Under the pieces are notes generated by a model. That model was given only the letters and a program-made list of their open reading frames with translations. It searched no databases and had not been told where the DNA came from. 64,000 bases of DNA from positions 930,001 through 994,000 of the forward strand of contig NZ_CP054587.1 in assembly GCF_002025255.2 (NCBI RefSeq), read 5' to 3'. Both the position numbers and the translations under genes were made by a program. The DNA comes from Halolamina sp. CBA1230. GTDB taxonomy: Archaea > Halobacteriota > Halobacteria > Halobacteriales > Haloferacaceae. Below, in pieces: positions 23,280 through 30,804 of this stretch (position 1 is the stretch's first letter; each line of letters opens with the position of its first letter).

Positions 23280-24536
23280 ATGCGACGGGACCTCGCGGCG
23301 CGGGGCGAGCGCGCGGTCGACACCGTGCGGCTGCTCGCCCGGAGCGCGCTCGACACCAATCCGGTGCCGGACTGGGAGCACGTCACGAAAGTCGATCCGG
23401 AGGGCGCGAAGAAGCTCCCGCTGCTGTACCCGCTCTGGCTCGCGGAGACCGACGCCGTCTCCGTCGGTGGCTCCGCGGACGTGACCCCCGCGAACACCGA
23501 GGCCGCGTTCGACCTGCTGGCGCCGCTGTCGACACCGGTCTGTCACGAACCGAGCGGCGCGGACCACGTCACCCGCCGGAGCCAGGAGACCGCCGACCTA
23601 CTGCTCGTCCCGGAGGTGCTCAACGGCGACACCGAGGCGCTCGTGGGGACCCTCGGCGTCGCGATCGAGAGCGTCCGGGAGGAGTTGGCTCCCCGCCTCG
23701 TCTCGCAGAAGGCGCCGTGGCTCCCCGACCGCATCGCCGACTGGCTGGCGAGCGTCGCCACCTCGCTGCTGCTCTCGGAGGCGGCGTTCGAGGCGTACAT
23801 CGTCCAGAACCCCGACAGCGCCGCCGCCCGGGAGGCCGGCGTCGACGAGTCGGACGTGCTCGATCCGACGACGGCCAAGCGACGGGCGATGGCGGCCGAC
23901 CGGCACCTAGAGTCCGAAATCGTCTACCTCGAGTACTCAGGGACGTTCGGCGGCGACGAGGCGATCGAGATCCTCGACCGACTCGACGACTCGCTGGTCC
24001 GCTCGCGGCTCTGGTACGGTGGCGGGCTCGCGGACGGCGAGGACGTGCGGGCAGTCCGGGACGCAGGGGCGGACACGGTCGTCGTCGGCGACGCGTTCCA
24101 CCGCGTGGCCGAACGCGAGGCCGACCTGCTGGAACAGGCAACGGCCGACCTCGGCGACGACGCCGACCCGGAGACGATCCGCGAGTGGGTCGCCGAGCGC
24201 GTCGACGCCGAGGGGCCGGGCGCACGCTTCCTCGCGACGGTGCCGGGCGTCGACGACCCGGTCGCGCTCGCCCGTGAGTACACCGGCGCGACGGTGCGTG
24301 CCTGGCTGGAACTGCGTGCCCGCCGGGAGCGTGCTCGCGAGAACGCCGACGGGGTTCCCGTGATCGACATCCAGGGGACGGCGCTCCGGGCCGCGCTCGC
24401 GCCGGTCGTCGACGACCCCGACGCGCTGGCGGCGACGATCGCCCGCGCGGCGTTTTCCGGGGCCGGCAAGGGGAACGGCGAGGCCGAGGGCGAACAGCTC
24501 AGCGCCTCGCTGGTCGACGGCGGAGCGTCACACTAA
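23280..24536 (+). CDS. Geranylgeranylglyceryl phosphate synthase-like (PcrB family) protein with C-terminal extension
   Basis: The product has 418 residues from the ATG at 23280. The TIM-barrel motifs are present: DWEHVTKVDPEG, LAETDAVSVGGSADVT, EIVYLEYSGTFGG, LWYGGGLADGEDVRAV and AGADTVVVGDAFHR. These are the substrate-phosphate and polyprenyl-binding loops of GGGP synthase, which makes the first ether bond of archaeal lipids. The family is normally about 210-250 residues. This one has a long helical insertion before the YLEYSG strand and a tail of about 140 residues containing PVIDIQGTALRAALAPVVDD. It may be a paralogue with a different prenyl or acceptor substrate. Confidence 0.75.
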   Translation: MRRDLAARGERAVDTVRLLARSALDTNPVPDWEHVTKVDPEGAKKLPLLYPLWLAETDAVSVGGSADVTPANTEAAFDLLAPLSTPVCHEPSGADHVTRRSQETADLLLVPEVLNGDTEALVGTLGVAIESVREELAPRLVSQKAPWLPDRIADWLASVATSLLLSEAAFEAYIVQNPDSAAAREAGVDESDVLDPTTAKRRAMAADRHLESEIVYLEYSGTFGGDEAIEILDRLDDSLVRSRLWYGGGLADGEDVRAVRDAGADTVVVGDAFHRVAEREADLLEQATADLGDDADPETIREWVAERVDAEGPGARFLATVPGVDDPVALAREYTGATVRAWLELRARRERARENADGVPVIDIQGTALRAALAPVVDDPDALAATIARAAFSGAGKGNGEAEGEQLSASLVDGGASH

Positions 24537-24562
24537 CGTAGTCGGCCGTCGGTAGCGCCGGT

Positions 24563-24739
24563 ATGGTCGATCTACCGGACGCTGCCTTCGTCCTCGGCTT
24601 CGGACTGCTCGCCTGGCTCGGTGCCGTCACGTTCACCGACGGCTGGAGCGAGCCGGTCGTCGCCGTCTGGGGTGCGGTGCTCACCCTCGGCGTCGCCGCC
24701 GCGTTCCTCGTCGCCGACGAACTGGAACTGACAGGCTGA
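24563..24739 (+). CDS. Small two-helix membrane protein
   Basis: The product has 58 residues: two hydrophobic helices (AAFVLGFGLLAWLGAVTF and PVVAVWGAVLTLGVAAAFLV) separated by TDGWSE, ending ADELELTG. Codon third positions are strongly GC, as in the neighbours, which supports coding. It lies between the GGGP-synthase-like gene and uridine kinase on the same strand, 26 bases after the former. No family is recognised. Confidence 0.6.
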   Translation: MVDLPDAAFVLGFGLLAWLGAVTFTDGWSEPVVAVWGAVLTLGVAAAFLVADELELTG

Positions 24740-24795
24740 CCCGCAAGCGACCGAAAAGGCAGGTTTGAAACGCGGCGCTCTCCTCGGATCGTCCG

Positions 24796-25485
24796 ATGAC
24801 CATCCCCTCGTTCGTGGTCGGTATCGCCGGCGGCACCGGCGCCGGCAAGACCACGGTCGCCCGCCTGATCACCGAGAGCGTCGGGGAGTCGGTGACCCGA
24901 ATCCCGCTCGACAACTACTACAAAGATCTGAGCCATCTCGACCGCGCGGAGCGCGAGGAGGTCAACTACGACCACCCCGACGCGTTCGAGTGGGAGCTGC
25001 TGCGGGAACACCTGCGACAGCTCTCGGAGGGGCAGGCCGTGGAGATGCCCCAGTACGACTTCGAGATCCACAACCGCAAGGACGAGCGCGTGACGGTGAT
25101 CCCGACCGACGTGATCATCGTCGAGGGGATCCTCGCGCTGTACGACGAGAACATCAACGACATGATGGATCTCCGGCTGTACGTCGAGACCGACGCCGAC
25201 GTGCGCATTCTTCGGCGGATCAAGCGCGACGTGATCCAGCGCGGCCGGGAGCTGGAGGACGTGATCGACCAGTACCTCTCGACGGTGAAACCGATGCACG
25301 AGCAGTTCATCGAGCCGACGAAGAAACACGCCGACCTGATCATCCCCGAGGGGGCGAATTCGGTGGCGGTGAACCTGTTGGAGGAGAAGATCCAGGCCGA
25401 GATCGAGGGCGAGGGGACCCGGACGTGGGAGCGCGGCGCGCTCGAACAGCAGTTGGGCGAGCGGATGTCGCTGGACGAGGAGTAG
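24796..25485 (+). CDS. udk: Uridine kinase
   Basis: The product has 229 residues. GIAGGTGAGKTTVA (about 9-22) is the Walker A loop. IPLDNYYKDLSHL carries the nucleoside-binding Asp/Tyr pair, NYDHPDAFEW the family 'YDhPdAfd' box, PQYDFEIHNR the next substrate loop and VIIVEGILALYDE the Walker B strand. It phosphorylates uridine and cytidine with ATP or GTP in pyrimidine salvage. The length is standard. An Asp/Glu-rich tail follows the core. Repeat element B starts about 110 bases after its stop. Confidence 0.93.
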   Translation: MTIPSFVVGIAGGTGAGKTTVARLITESVGESVTRIPLDNYYKDLSHLDRAEREEVNYDHPDAFEWELLREHLRQLSEGQAVEMPQYDFEIHNRKDERVTVIPTDVIIVEGILALYDENINDMMDLRLYVETDADVRILRRIKRDVIQRGRELEDVIDQYLSTVKPMHEQFIEPTKKHADLIIPEGANSVAVNLLEEKIQAEIEGEGTRTWERGALEQQLGERMSLDEE

Positions 25486-25593
25486 TTTCTGGTTGGTTGT
25501 GTCGTAGAGGAGTGTTCTCAGGATCGGGGTCGATTCGAGTGATCGCGTGCTCGGGAATTCGTTGGTTCGGTTGGAAACAGGACCGCGGAGTGA

Positions 25594-26130
25594 GCTAGAC
25601 CACTTGTGACCGCAACCACCCCGCACAGCCCTCACGGCTCGCGGCTTCGCCGCTCGCTTCGAGGCAGTTTCCCGCTCCCGTTGGTCGCGTTTTCCCGCCT
25701 CGTTCCCTCCCCAGCCGACTCACTCGCTCACGTTCGTTCGCTCCTTCGTCCCTCACGCGCTCGTTCGCGCACGGAGGCGTCGTGCGGGCGACCCACGCGT
25801 CGCCCGCACTGCCAGCGAGACCTCCGGTCTCGCCCTGCTCACGTCGCGCGCCGACCGCGGCTGCGGTGGCGGTGGACGCGAGGGCTCGCCATCGGTCGGC
25901 GAGCCCGTGGGGAGGATGGCGCGGCCGACCAGCGCAGGACCGAAGGTCCTGCAGGCTGCACGGGCGACTCGCGGGTCGCCCGTGCAACGACGGGAGGCCG
26001 CGGAAAACCGAGCGGGGAACGGAGTGACCCGCGAGGATGCGGGGAAGACCATCGCGGTGCTGTGCGGTCGCGGTTGCGGTACAAGTGGTCATGCGTCGAG
26101 ATGCTGTTGCTGTCGCGGTTGCTGTCTCAG
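25594..26130. repeat. Large palindromic intergenic element, copy B (longest, two modules)
   Basis: The ends are GACCACTTGTGACCGCAACC (about 25598-25617) on the left and its inverted relative GGTTGCGGT.ACAAGTGGTC plus GTCGAGATGCTGTTGC on the right (26072-26110). Inside are GTGCGGGCGAC/GTCGCCCGCAC, TGCCA and GCGAGACC/GGTCTCGC hairpins. Further on lies a second hairpin pair in reverse order (CAGGACC/GGTCCTG, then GCACGGGCGAC/GTCGCCCGTGC). The copy lies between the convergent genes udk and 26186 and fills the gap. No gene is supported within it. Confidence 0.75.
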
Positions 26131-26185
26131 AAGTCAACGATCGAGAGTTGCTGGCGACCAGCCGGACTAAACCACACTCCCGAAC

Positions 26186-26974
26186 TCACCCACACCGCGT
26201 CAGATACGCCCGAACCGCCCGCTGACACTCCTCAATCAGGTCGTACAGCCGCGTCACGGTCGACAGCACCGGGAAGACGACCGGCAGCGGTTCGTAGAGA
26301 TACCGAACCAGCGCCCGATGACTCACGTCGGCCGATCGGTTCCGGCCCGTCGTCGACAGCAGCAACGCCTGGCGCTCGGCGAGCAGTTCGCTACAACGTT
26401 CCCGGTACTCCGCCAGCCGGTCGTGCCGTTCACGAAGTTCCTCGAACCCCAGTTCCGACAGCGGCGTCTCGTCGGCGTCGGTGACCCACTCGGTGATCTC
26501 CGTCACGGTTTCGCCGACCTCGCGGAGCGACGCGGCTTCGCTGTCGAGGGAGTCGACCGTCGCCTCGATCTCCCGTTCCCGTTCGCGGGCCGCCGTGAGC
26601 ACCGCCCGCTTCGTCTCGGCGGTGAACCCGGCACCGGTCGTCGGCGCCAGCGCGAGCGCGATGCCGTCGCCGAACTCCGCCCGGATCGTCTCCAGCAGCG
26701 ACTCCTCGCCGTCGACGTCGGCGACGCTGTGGGGGCGGATCGTCTCGTCGAACGCCTCCCGGACCTGCTCGCAGGCGCCGGCGCCAGCGTCGGTGCGGCC
26801 GGCTCGGACCGCGACCGCACCCTGTGCAGCCCCGCCCGTTGCCTGGCGCATCTCCGTCGCCGACACCGACGACACCTGGCGACGGAACTGCTCGTAGGCC
26901 GCACGCTCCGCCTCGAGCACCGACCGCTCGCGCTCGACCGCCGTCCGCGCCCGGTCGACGTGGGTCTCGATCAC
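26186..26974 (-). CDS. DUF7260-like coiled-coil protein
   Basis: The product has 262 residues from a GTG at 26972-26974 that overlaps the stop of the upstream gene by four bases. It opens IETHVDRARTAVERERSVLEAERAAYEQFRRQVSSV, a coiled coil, followed by AFDETIRPHSVADVDGEESLLETIRAEFGDGIALALAPTTG, another long helical region and a hydrophobic C-terminus (YLYEPLPVVFPVLSTVTRLYDLIEECQRAV). Haloarchaea encode families of such proteins, which I recall as DUF7260; the function is unknown. I rejected the 370-codon frame because its first 108 codons shadow the neighbouring gene. Confidence 0.7.
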   Translation of the reverse strand: MIETHVDRARTAVERERSVLEAERAAYEQFRRQVSSVSATEMRQATGGAAQGAVAVRAGRTDAGAGACEQVREAFDETIRPHSVADVDGEESLLETIRAEFGDGIALALAPTTGAGFTAETKRAVLTAAREREREIEATVDSLDSEAASLREVGETVTEITEWVTDADETPLSELGFEELRERHDRLAEYRERCSELLAERQALLLSTTGRNRSADVSHRALVRYLYEPLPVVFPVLSTVTRLYDLIEECQRAVRAYLTRCG

Positions 26975-27252
26975 CGTCGGGCCTCCGATGACCGCCCCGT
27001 CGTCCCGACCTCGGGAGTCTGCCGCACGACGATGTCGTACCGCGGGACCTCCGGGTCGTAGTTCCTCAGCAACGATCGATACTCCTCGGTCAGCCGCGCA
27101 GCCCGCTCGGCGGACTGGCGGCTCTCGAACCGACAGTCCGCCGCCGGGACCGGCCGGTCGCCGTACTGACCGCAGACGAGGTAGTACTCCCCGCGCTCGC
27201 TCGCGAGCGCCTCGATCCGCTTCCGGAGGGGACAGAGTTCCCCTTCGGTCAT
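26971..27252 (-). CDS. DUF7552-like small protein
   Basis: The product has 93 residues: CPLRKRIEALASERGEYYLVCGQYGDRPVPAADCRFESRQSAERAARLTEEYRSLLRNYDPEVPRYDIVVRQTP. One cysteine in the opening and the 'YYLVCgryGdrPVPvadl.F' strand-turn pattern recur in haloarchaeal genes placed before DUF7260-type genes. I chose the ATG at 27250-27252; the longer frame adds 41 residues of promoter-region translation. It is the first gene of a two-gene operon, with a leader of about 100 bases and a palindromic operator-like site at 27355-27370. Confidence 0.7.
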   Translation of the reverse strand: MTEGELCPLRKRIEALASERGEYYLVCGQYGDRPVPAADCRFESRQSAERAARLTEEYRSLLRNYDPEVPRYDIVVRQTPEVGTTGRSSEARR

Positions 27253-27354
27253 CGTCCCACCCCGCGTCGGCGCCGTCCGGCGAGCGGTGCATCCCCACCG
27301 GTCCCCCCGAGGCTGTGAGGTAGCTCGACGTGGCGGCCTGCGGTTCGCATACTC

Positions 27355-27370
27355 TTTAGGTTTGCCTAAA
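27355..27370. promoter_or_regulatory. Palindromic operator-like site (DtxR/SirR-type candidate)
   Basis: TTTAGGTTTGCCTAAA is a perfect TTTAGG-N4-CCTAAA inverted repeat about 105 bases upstream of the minus-strand operon 27252-26186. It resembles the TTAGG..CCTAA core of DtxR/IdeR iron-regulator boxes. A second, weaker AAAG-ended palindrome around GGCCGGCC lies at about 27387-27407. Regulation by iron or manganese is inferred, not shown. Confidence 0.5.
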
Positions 27371-27461
27371 ACCACTTAGTCGTTCCGGCTTTTAGGCCGG
27401 CCGAAAGCGTTCGAGTCGCGAACCGCCGGCCTCGGGGTGGGTGAACGGAATGGGCAGCAGT

Positions 27462-27785
27462 TCAGGCGTCGGCGAACTGCTCGGCGCCCTCGTAGAACCA
27501 GTAGCCGGCGTCGCGCATCGCCGCGCCGACGACGCGGTGGAACTCGACGAAGTCCTCGAACTCCTCGGCGTCGACGTGCTCGAAGATCTCCTCGACGGAG
27601 ACGACCTGTTGGTAGCTGATCCGGATCGGGTGGTCGCCGTAGTCGGCGACGTACTCCTCGGCAGTCAGCGGGAAGTCCTCCTCCTCGTCGATCTTCTTGG
27701 CCAGCACGGCGTGCCCGTACTTGCGCCGGCCTTCACTGCCCTCCTCGCCGTCCGGGTCGTGTGGCCAGTCGTCGGCGTCGCTCAT
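27462..27785 (-). CDS. DUF5785-family protein
   Basis: The product has 107 residues: DWPHDPDGEEGSEGRRKYGHAVLAKKIDEEEDFPLTAEEYVADYGDHPIRISYQQVVSVEEIFEHVDAEEFEDFVEFHRVVGAAMRDAGYW. This is close to the haloarchaeal DUF5785 consensus as I recall it. It is acidic and soluble, with no metal motif. I chose the ATG at 27783-27785 since the family starts there; the longer frame runs back into the tRNA gene. It lies just downstream of tRNA-Ser on the same strand. Confidence 0.75.
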   Translation of the reverse strand: MSDADDWPHDPDGEEGSEGRRKYGHAVLAKKIDEEEDFPLTAEEYVADYGDHPIRISYQQVVSVEEIFEHVDAEEFEDFVEFHRVVGAAMRDAGYWFYEGAEQFADA

Positions 27786-27881
27786 TACGCGGCCGTTCGC
27801 CCGACCCGCCCAAAGCCTTTGCGTTCGACGGAGTGAGGGACGACTGCGTGAGTCAGGGGAGAGTCGCGTGTCGCAGAACGA

Positions 27882-27963
27882 CGGTGGGACTGGGATTCGA
27901 ACCCAGGAGGCTGACGCCACCGGTTTTCAAGACCGGCGCAATAGGCCACTCTGCCATCCCACC
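27882..27963 (-). tRNA. tRNA-Ser(UGA)
   Basis: On the minus strand GGTGGGA (5') pairs with TCCCACC (3') as a 7-base-pair acceptor stem, with G as discriminator. CCGGT-CTTGAAA-ACCGG forms the anticodon arm with TGA in the loop. A long variable arm (GGCGTCAGCCTCC region) marks a class II tRNA. GGGTTCGAATCCC is the T arm. CCA is not encoded and there is no intron. Confidence 0.95.
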
Positions 27964-28012
27964 GCGCGTTCGGTCGTTCTCGCTCGGGTGGGTTGAACCT
28001 ACCGCTCCGGCC

Positions 28013-28270
28013 TCACTCCCCGCCGGCGTACCGGACTCCCAGCCAGAACGCGGCCGCGGGGACGAACAGGTACGTGTAGGCGTTGCCGAGCAGCGAGTAC
28101 GCCACGACGGTCTCCCCGACGGTACCGAACGTCGGCAACCACCCCGGGAACCCCGACGCGACGGCACTGTCGACGAGGACGCCCAGCGCCACGTCGAGGG
28201 CGAAGATCCCCACGACGAGGGCGACGACGCCGAGCGGGTAACGCAGACGGCGATGATTGCTAACGGACAT
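28013..28270 (-). CDS. Small membrane protein
   Basis: The product has 85 residues from the ATG at 28268-28270. It has a basic start (MSVSNHRRLRYP), a first helix LGVVALVVGIFALDVALGVLV, a loop, and a second hydrophobic region ETVVAYSLLGNAYTYLFVPAAAFWLGV. CTTTTACC on the minus strand about 28 bases upstream fits a leaderless message and argues against the ATG seven codons earlier. No family is recognised. Confidence 0.65.
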   Translation of the reverse strand: MSVSNHRRLRYPLGVVALVVGIFALDVALGVLVDSAVASGFPGWLPTFGTVGETVVAYSLLGNAYTYLFVPAAAFWLGVRYAGGE

Positions 28271-28313
28271 ATCCCTCAGTTCCGGGCACACCGGTAAAAG
28301 CCTTGTCCGGAGG

Positions 28314-29060
28314 TTAGCGCCGCGCCAGACCGTCCTCGTCGACGACCAGCCCGTACTCCTCGATCAGCGCGGTGGTGAACTCCGGCACGACCCGGTCGGC
28401 GGCGACGCGGGCGCGGATCTCCGCGACCACGCTCGCGAGCTCGTCGCCGGTCCGGACAGTCGGCCGGGTCGGCAGGAACTCGGTGTCGTGGCCCTCGCCG
28501 CGGGCCAGTTCCGCGAGCGTGTTGAGCGCCGGCGGCGTCAGCGCGTCGCTGAAGTCGACCGTGTCGGTGAAGCCGGCGTAGTACACCGCGCCGCCGGCGC
28601 CCGGCCCGAGCACGACCTCGTTGCTTCGGAGCTTCATCGCCGAGGAATCGATGCCCGACCGCGTGACGAACGGCGTGTTCCCGGGCAGGACCGCGACGGA
28701 GCCGGCCTCCTCCTCCTCCTTGAGCAGGTGGGTAACGGTGTTGCCCACGCGGGCGCTCTGGGTGGAGCCGACCTGTGGCTCGAAGCGCACGTCGCTCACG
28801 TCCTCGACGGCGTCGGCGGCGAGCGCGCGCATCTCCGCCTCCGGCGAGGCGTCGATCCGGTGTGCCTCGTCGAGCGAGTCGTCCGGACGGTAGTTCACCA
28901 GCAGATCGGCGCCGGAGCGCTCGACGGCCCGCATGGCGTCCCTGTCCATCGCGGCCGCGAGTTCGGCCGCCTCCGACCCGCTCAGCGGGCTCGTCGCCGC
29001 GAGGTCGGGAAAGCGGAGTCCGGGGCGTGGCGGGTCGGCGAGCAGCACGACGACTGTCAT
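28314..29060 (-). CDS. DUF2064-type nucleotidyl/glycosyltransferase-like protein
   Basis: The product has 248 residues. It starts MTVVVLLADPPRPGLRFPDLA and contains ADLLVNYRPDDS, then FEPQVGSTQSARVGNTVTHLL, VAVLPGNTPFVTRSGIDSSAMKL and NEVVLGPGAGGAVYYAGFTDTVDF. The order (p-loop-like start, 'Q.G...a.R', 'v.pgD.P.l....l..A', 'vvlGPa.dGGvy.iG') matches DUF2064 (TIGR04282), a GT-A-fold family related to sugar nucleotidyltransferases. The metal-binding GxDxP appears as GNTP, so catalysis may be altered. The biological role is unknown. Confidence 0.65.
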   Translation of the reverse strand: MTVVVLLADPPRPGLRFPDLAATSPLSGSEAAELAAAMDRDAMRAVERSGADLLVNYRPDDSLDEAHRIDASPEAEMRALAADAVEDVSDVRFEPQVGSTQSARVGNTVTHLLKEEEEAGSVAVLPGNTPFVTRSGIDSSAMKLRSNEVVLGPGAGGAVYYAGFTDTVDFSDALTPPALNTLAELARGEGHDTEFLPTRPTVRTGDELASVVAEIRARVAADRVVPEFTTALIEEYGLVVDEDGLARR

Positions 29061-29152
29061 CGTCGACTCTCGGCTCGCGGCGCGCTTGAATCCGGCGGGT
29101 CGCGGTCGAGAGCGAGCGCCGGGCTTAAGCGACTTCCCGCCGACCCGACAGT

Positions 29153-29362
29153 ATGCTCGACGCTCGCACCGCCGGCCTGCTCGCGGCCGGGATCACCTCG
29201 GCGCTCGCACTCGGCGGGCTGGGAACGTTCCTGCGACGGCTGCCGAACTCGGCGACGCTCGCCCCCACGGCCGCGGCGTTCGTGCTCGTCGTCGTGGCCG
29301 TCATGGCGGGTGTCGTCGTCGGAACCCGCGGCGTTCCGGGCGGGACGGCGTACTGGGAGTAG
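29153..29362 (+). CDS. Small two-helix membrane protein
   Basis: The product has 69 residues: GLLAAGITSALALGGLGTFLRRLPN, then LAPTAAAFVLVVVAVMAGVVVGT and a short tail. GCTTAAGC at about 29125-29132 is a TATA-like box at the right distance, and the gene is divergent from 29060. The family is unknown, though similar tiny membrane proteins are common in haloarchaea. Confidence 0.6.
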   Translation: MLDARTAGLLAAGITSALALGGLGTFLRRLPNSATLAPTAAAFVLVVVAVMAGVVVGTRGVPGGTAYWE

Positions 29363-29392
29363 ACCATCGACGGTCGCACGGTCACGGCGAAC

Positions 29393-30028
29393 TCAGCGAC
29401 TTCTCCTGCCCTTCGTCTGCCGGTAGTCCCGCGAGAACACGTTCTCTTTCACGTGCTCGACGAACGCGGCCTCCTGCTCGTCGGTCTGCTCGGCGGGGGG
29501 GATCATCGGCACCAGTTCGAATCCTCGGCCCCGGACGGTGGTGGCGTGCTCCTCAAACACGTCGAAGCTCTCCGGCGCGCGGGTGGTGTACTCGACGGCG
29601 AGTTCCTCCAGCACGCGGTCGCCGATGGGGACGATGATGTGGGGGTTGATCATCCGGAGTTCGGCGTTGAGGAACGGCTCGCAGTTCCGGACCTCCTCGT
29701 CGGTCGCCGCGCGCTCGGGGTGACGACAGCGCGTGAGGTAGGTGAGGTAGACGTTCTGGACGTCGGGGTCGTCGGCCTCGGGCGGGGAGCGGGAGAAGCC
29801 GAGTTCGCCGAGGATGCGCTGGATCCGTTCGTCCGCCGCGTCGCCGGTGAACGGCACGCCCGTTTCTTCGGCGCCGGCAGAGGGTGACTCGCCGAGGAAG
29901 ACGAACTCCCCGCCGGCGTCGCCGTAGCCGTGGACCACCTGCTCGCGGCAGTCGGCGAGGGCTGGACAGTTCCGGCAGTCCTCGTCCATCGCGAACGGGT
30001 TCGAGAGTTCCTCTTGGTGGGCGTCCAC
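29393..30028 (-). CDS. Uracil-DNA glycosylase superfamily protein
   Basis: The product has 211 residues. CRNCPALADCREQVVHGYGDAGGEFVFLGESPSAGAEETGVPFTGDAADERIQRIL is the N-terminal half of a family 4/5-type UDG, with cysteines for an Fe-S cluster (C18, C21, C27 and one expected downstream: C101 in YLTRCRHPE or C116 in RNCEPFL). INPHIIVPIGDRVLEEL follows. The C-terminal 'HPS' loop of canonical family 4 enzymes appears as VPMIPPAEQT, so uracil-excising activity is uncertain and the enzyme may be a haloarchaeal branch. It would act in base-excision repair. Confidence 0.8.
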   Translation of the reverse strand: MDAHQEELSNPFAMDEDCRNCPALADCREQVVHGYGDAGGEFVFLGESPSAGAEETGVPFTGDAADERIQRILGELGFSRSPPEADDPDVQNVYLTYLTRCRHPERAATDEEVRNCEPFLNAELRMINPHIIVPIGDRVLEELAVEYTTRAPESFDVFEEHATTVRGRGFELVPMIPPAEQTDEQEAAFVEHVKENVFSRDYRQTKGRRSR

Positions 30029-30125
30029 TACGTGTGGTGTGGTTTGGCGCGTGGAAAAACGGTTCGCTACTCGTGATCGATTGGTTCAGTTGGATAGGTG
30101 ATCGTCGACGGCACCGCGACCGCGA

Positions 30126-30430
30126 ACAGCGACAGCATCTCGAAGCATGACCACTTGTGACCGCGAAGTGCCGAGCACGAGGCTCGGCACAGTTCGGAGT
30201 CCCCACCCCTCCCCCCGCGGCCGCCAGCGGTCGGCGGCCGCGAGGCGTCCACCGCCACCGCACCGCGGTCGCGGTTGGCGCGAAACGCGAGTCCCTCCGT
30301 GGACGAGCCAGCGCGAGGGATGAAGGAGCGAACGAACGTGAGCGAGTGAGTCGGCTGGGGAGGTCTGTGGGCTGTGCGGGGCGGTCGCAAGTGGTCTACG
30401 ATCGAGATGCTGGTGCTGTCTCAGTTGCCA
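30126..30430 (-). repeat. Large palindromic intergenic element, copy C (reverse orientation)
   Basis: Read on the minus strand, this is the plainest copy, with no inserted module. The ends are AGCATCTCGAAGCATGACC plus ACTTGTGACCGC (30134-30164) and GCGGTCGCAAGTGG plus ATCGAGATGCT (30381-30411). The ctcgt-looped hairpin has a GTGCCGAGC/GCTCGGCAC stem (30168-30190), and the hairpin in the G-rich core (30217-30243) has two mismatches. It lies between the UDG gene and 30526. The gap from 30029 to 30525 has no gene. Confidence 0.8.
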
Positions 30431-30525
30431 ACGATCGAGCTGCTGTTGCTGTTCGCCGTTCCAGTCTACGAGCACACACCGTAGCAACACGCAAACTCCA
30501 AACCGACAGAAAACGGAAATTGCCG

Positions 30526-30804
30526 CTACTCTTCGGGATCCAATCCGCCCTGCTCCCGGACCTCCAGGATATGCCGCATGTTCATGTAGATCTCCGGGAT
30601 CGACGTCTCCTCGCCCTCCTTGTACAGGTCCGACACCCGATAGAGGAAGGCACCGATCTGGGACGCCTCGGAGGAGTCGTCGCGGGCCCGGATCTCGTCG
30701 GCGACCGCCCGCAGCGTCTCCCGCTTCGCCGCATCCTCGGGGAAGCTCCCCTCCCCCTCGGGCGCCATCTCCCAGTCCGTGTCGTCGCCGTCCTCACCAG
30801 CCAT
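30526..30804 (-). CDS. Conserved small protein next to mrp
   Basis: The product has 92 residues: an acidic N-terminus (MAGEDGDDTDWEMAPEGEGSF), then AAKRETLRAVADEIRARDDSSEASQIGAFLYRVSDLYKEGEETSIPEIYMNMRHILEVREQGGL, a helical domain. It overlaps the end of the Mrp gene by 11 bases, so it is probably made together with it. The fixed pairing with a Fe-S carrier suggests a role in Fe-S delivery or metabolism, but there is no cysteine and I know no named family. Confidence 0.7.
   Translation of the reverse strand: MAGEDGDDTDWEMAPEGEGSFPEDAAKRETLRAVADEIRARDDSSEASQIGAFLYRVSDLYKEGEETSIPEIYMNMRHILEVREQGGLDPEE

Noticed and set aside
21939-24536. A single 865-codon plus-strand frame
   Set aside because: Its first half is the shadow of the minus-strand gene 21954-23234; the true gene starts at 23280, where GGGP-synthase motifs begin.
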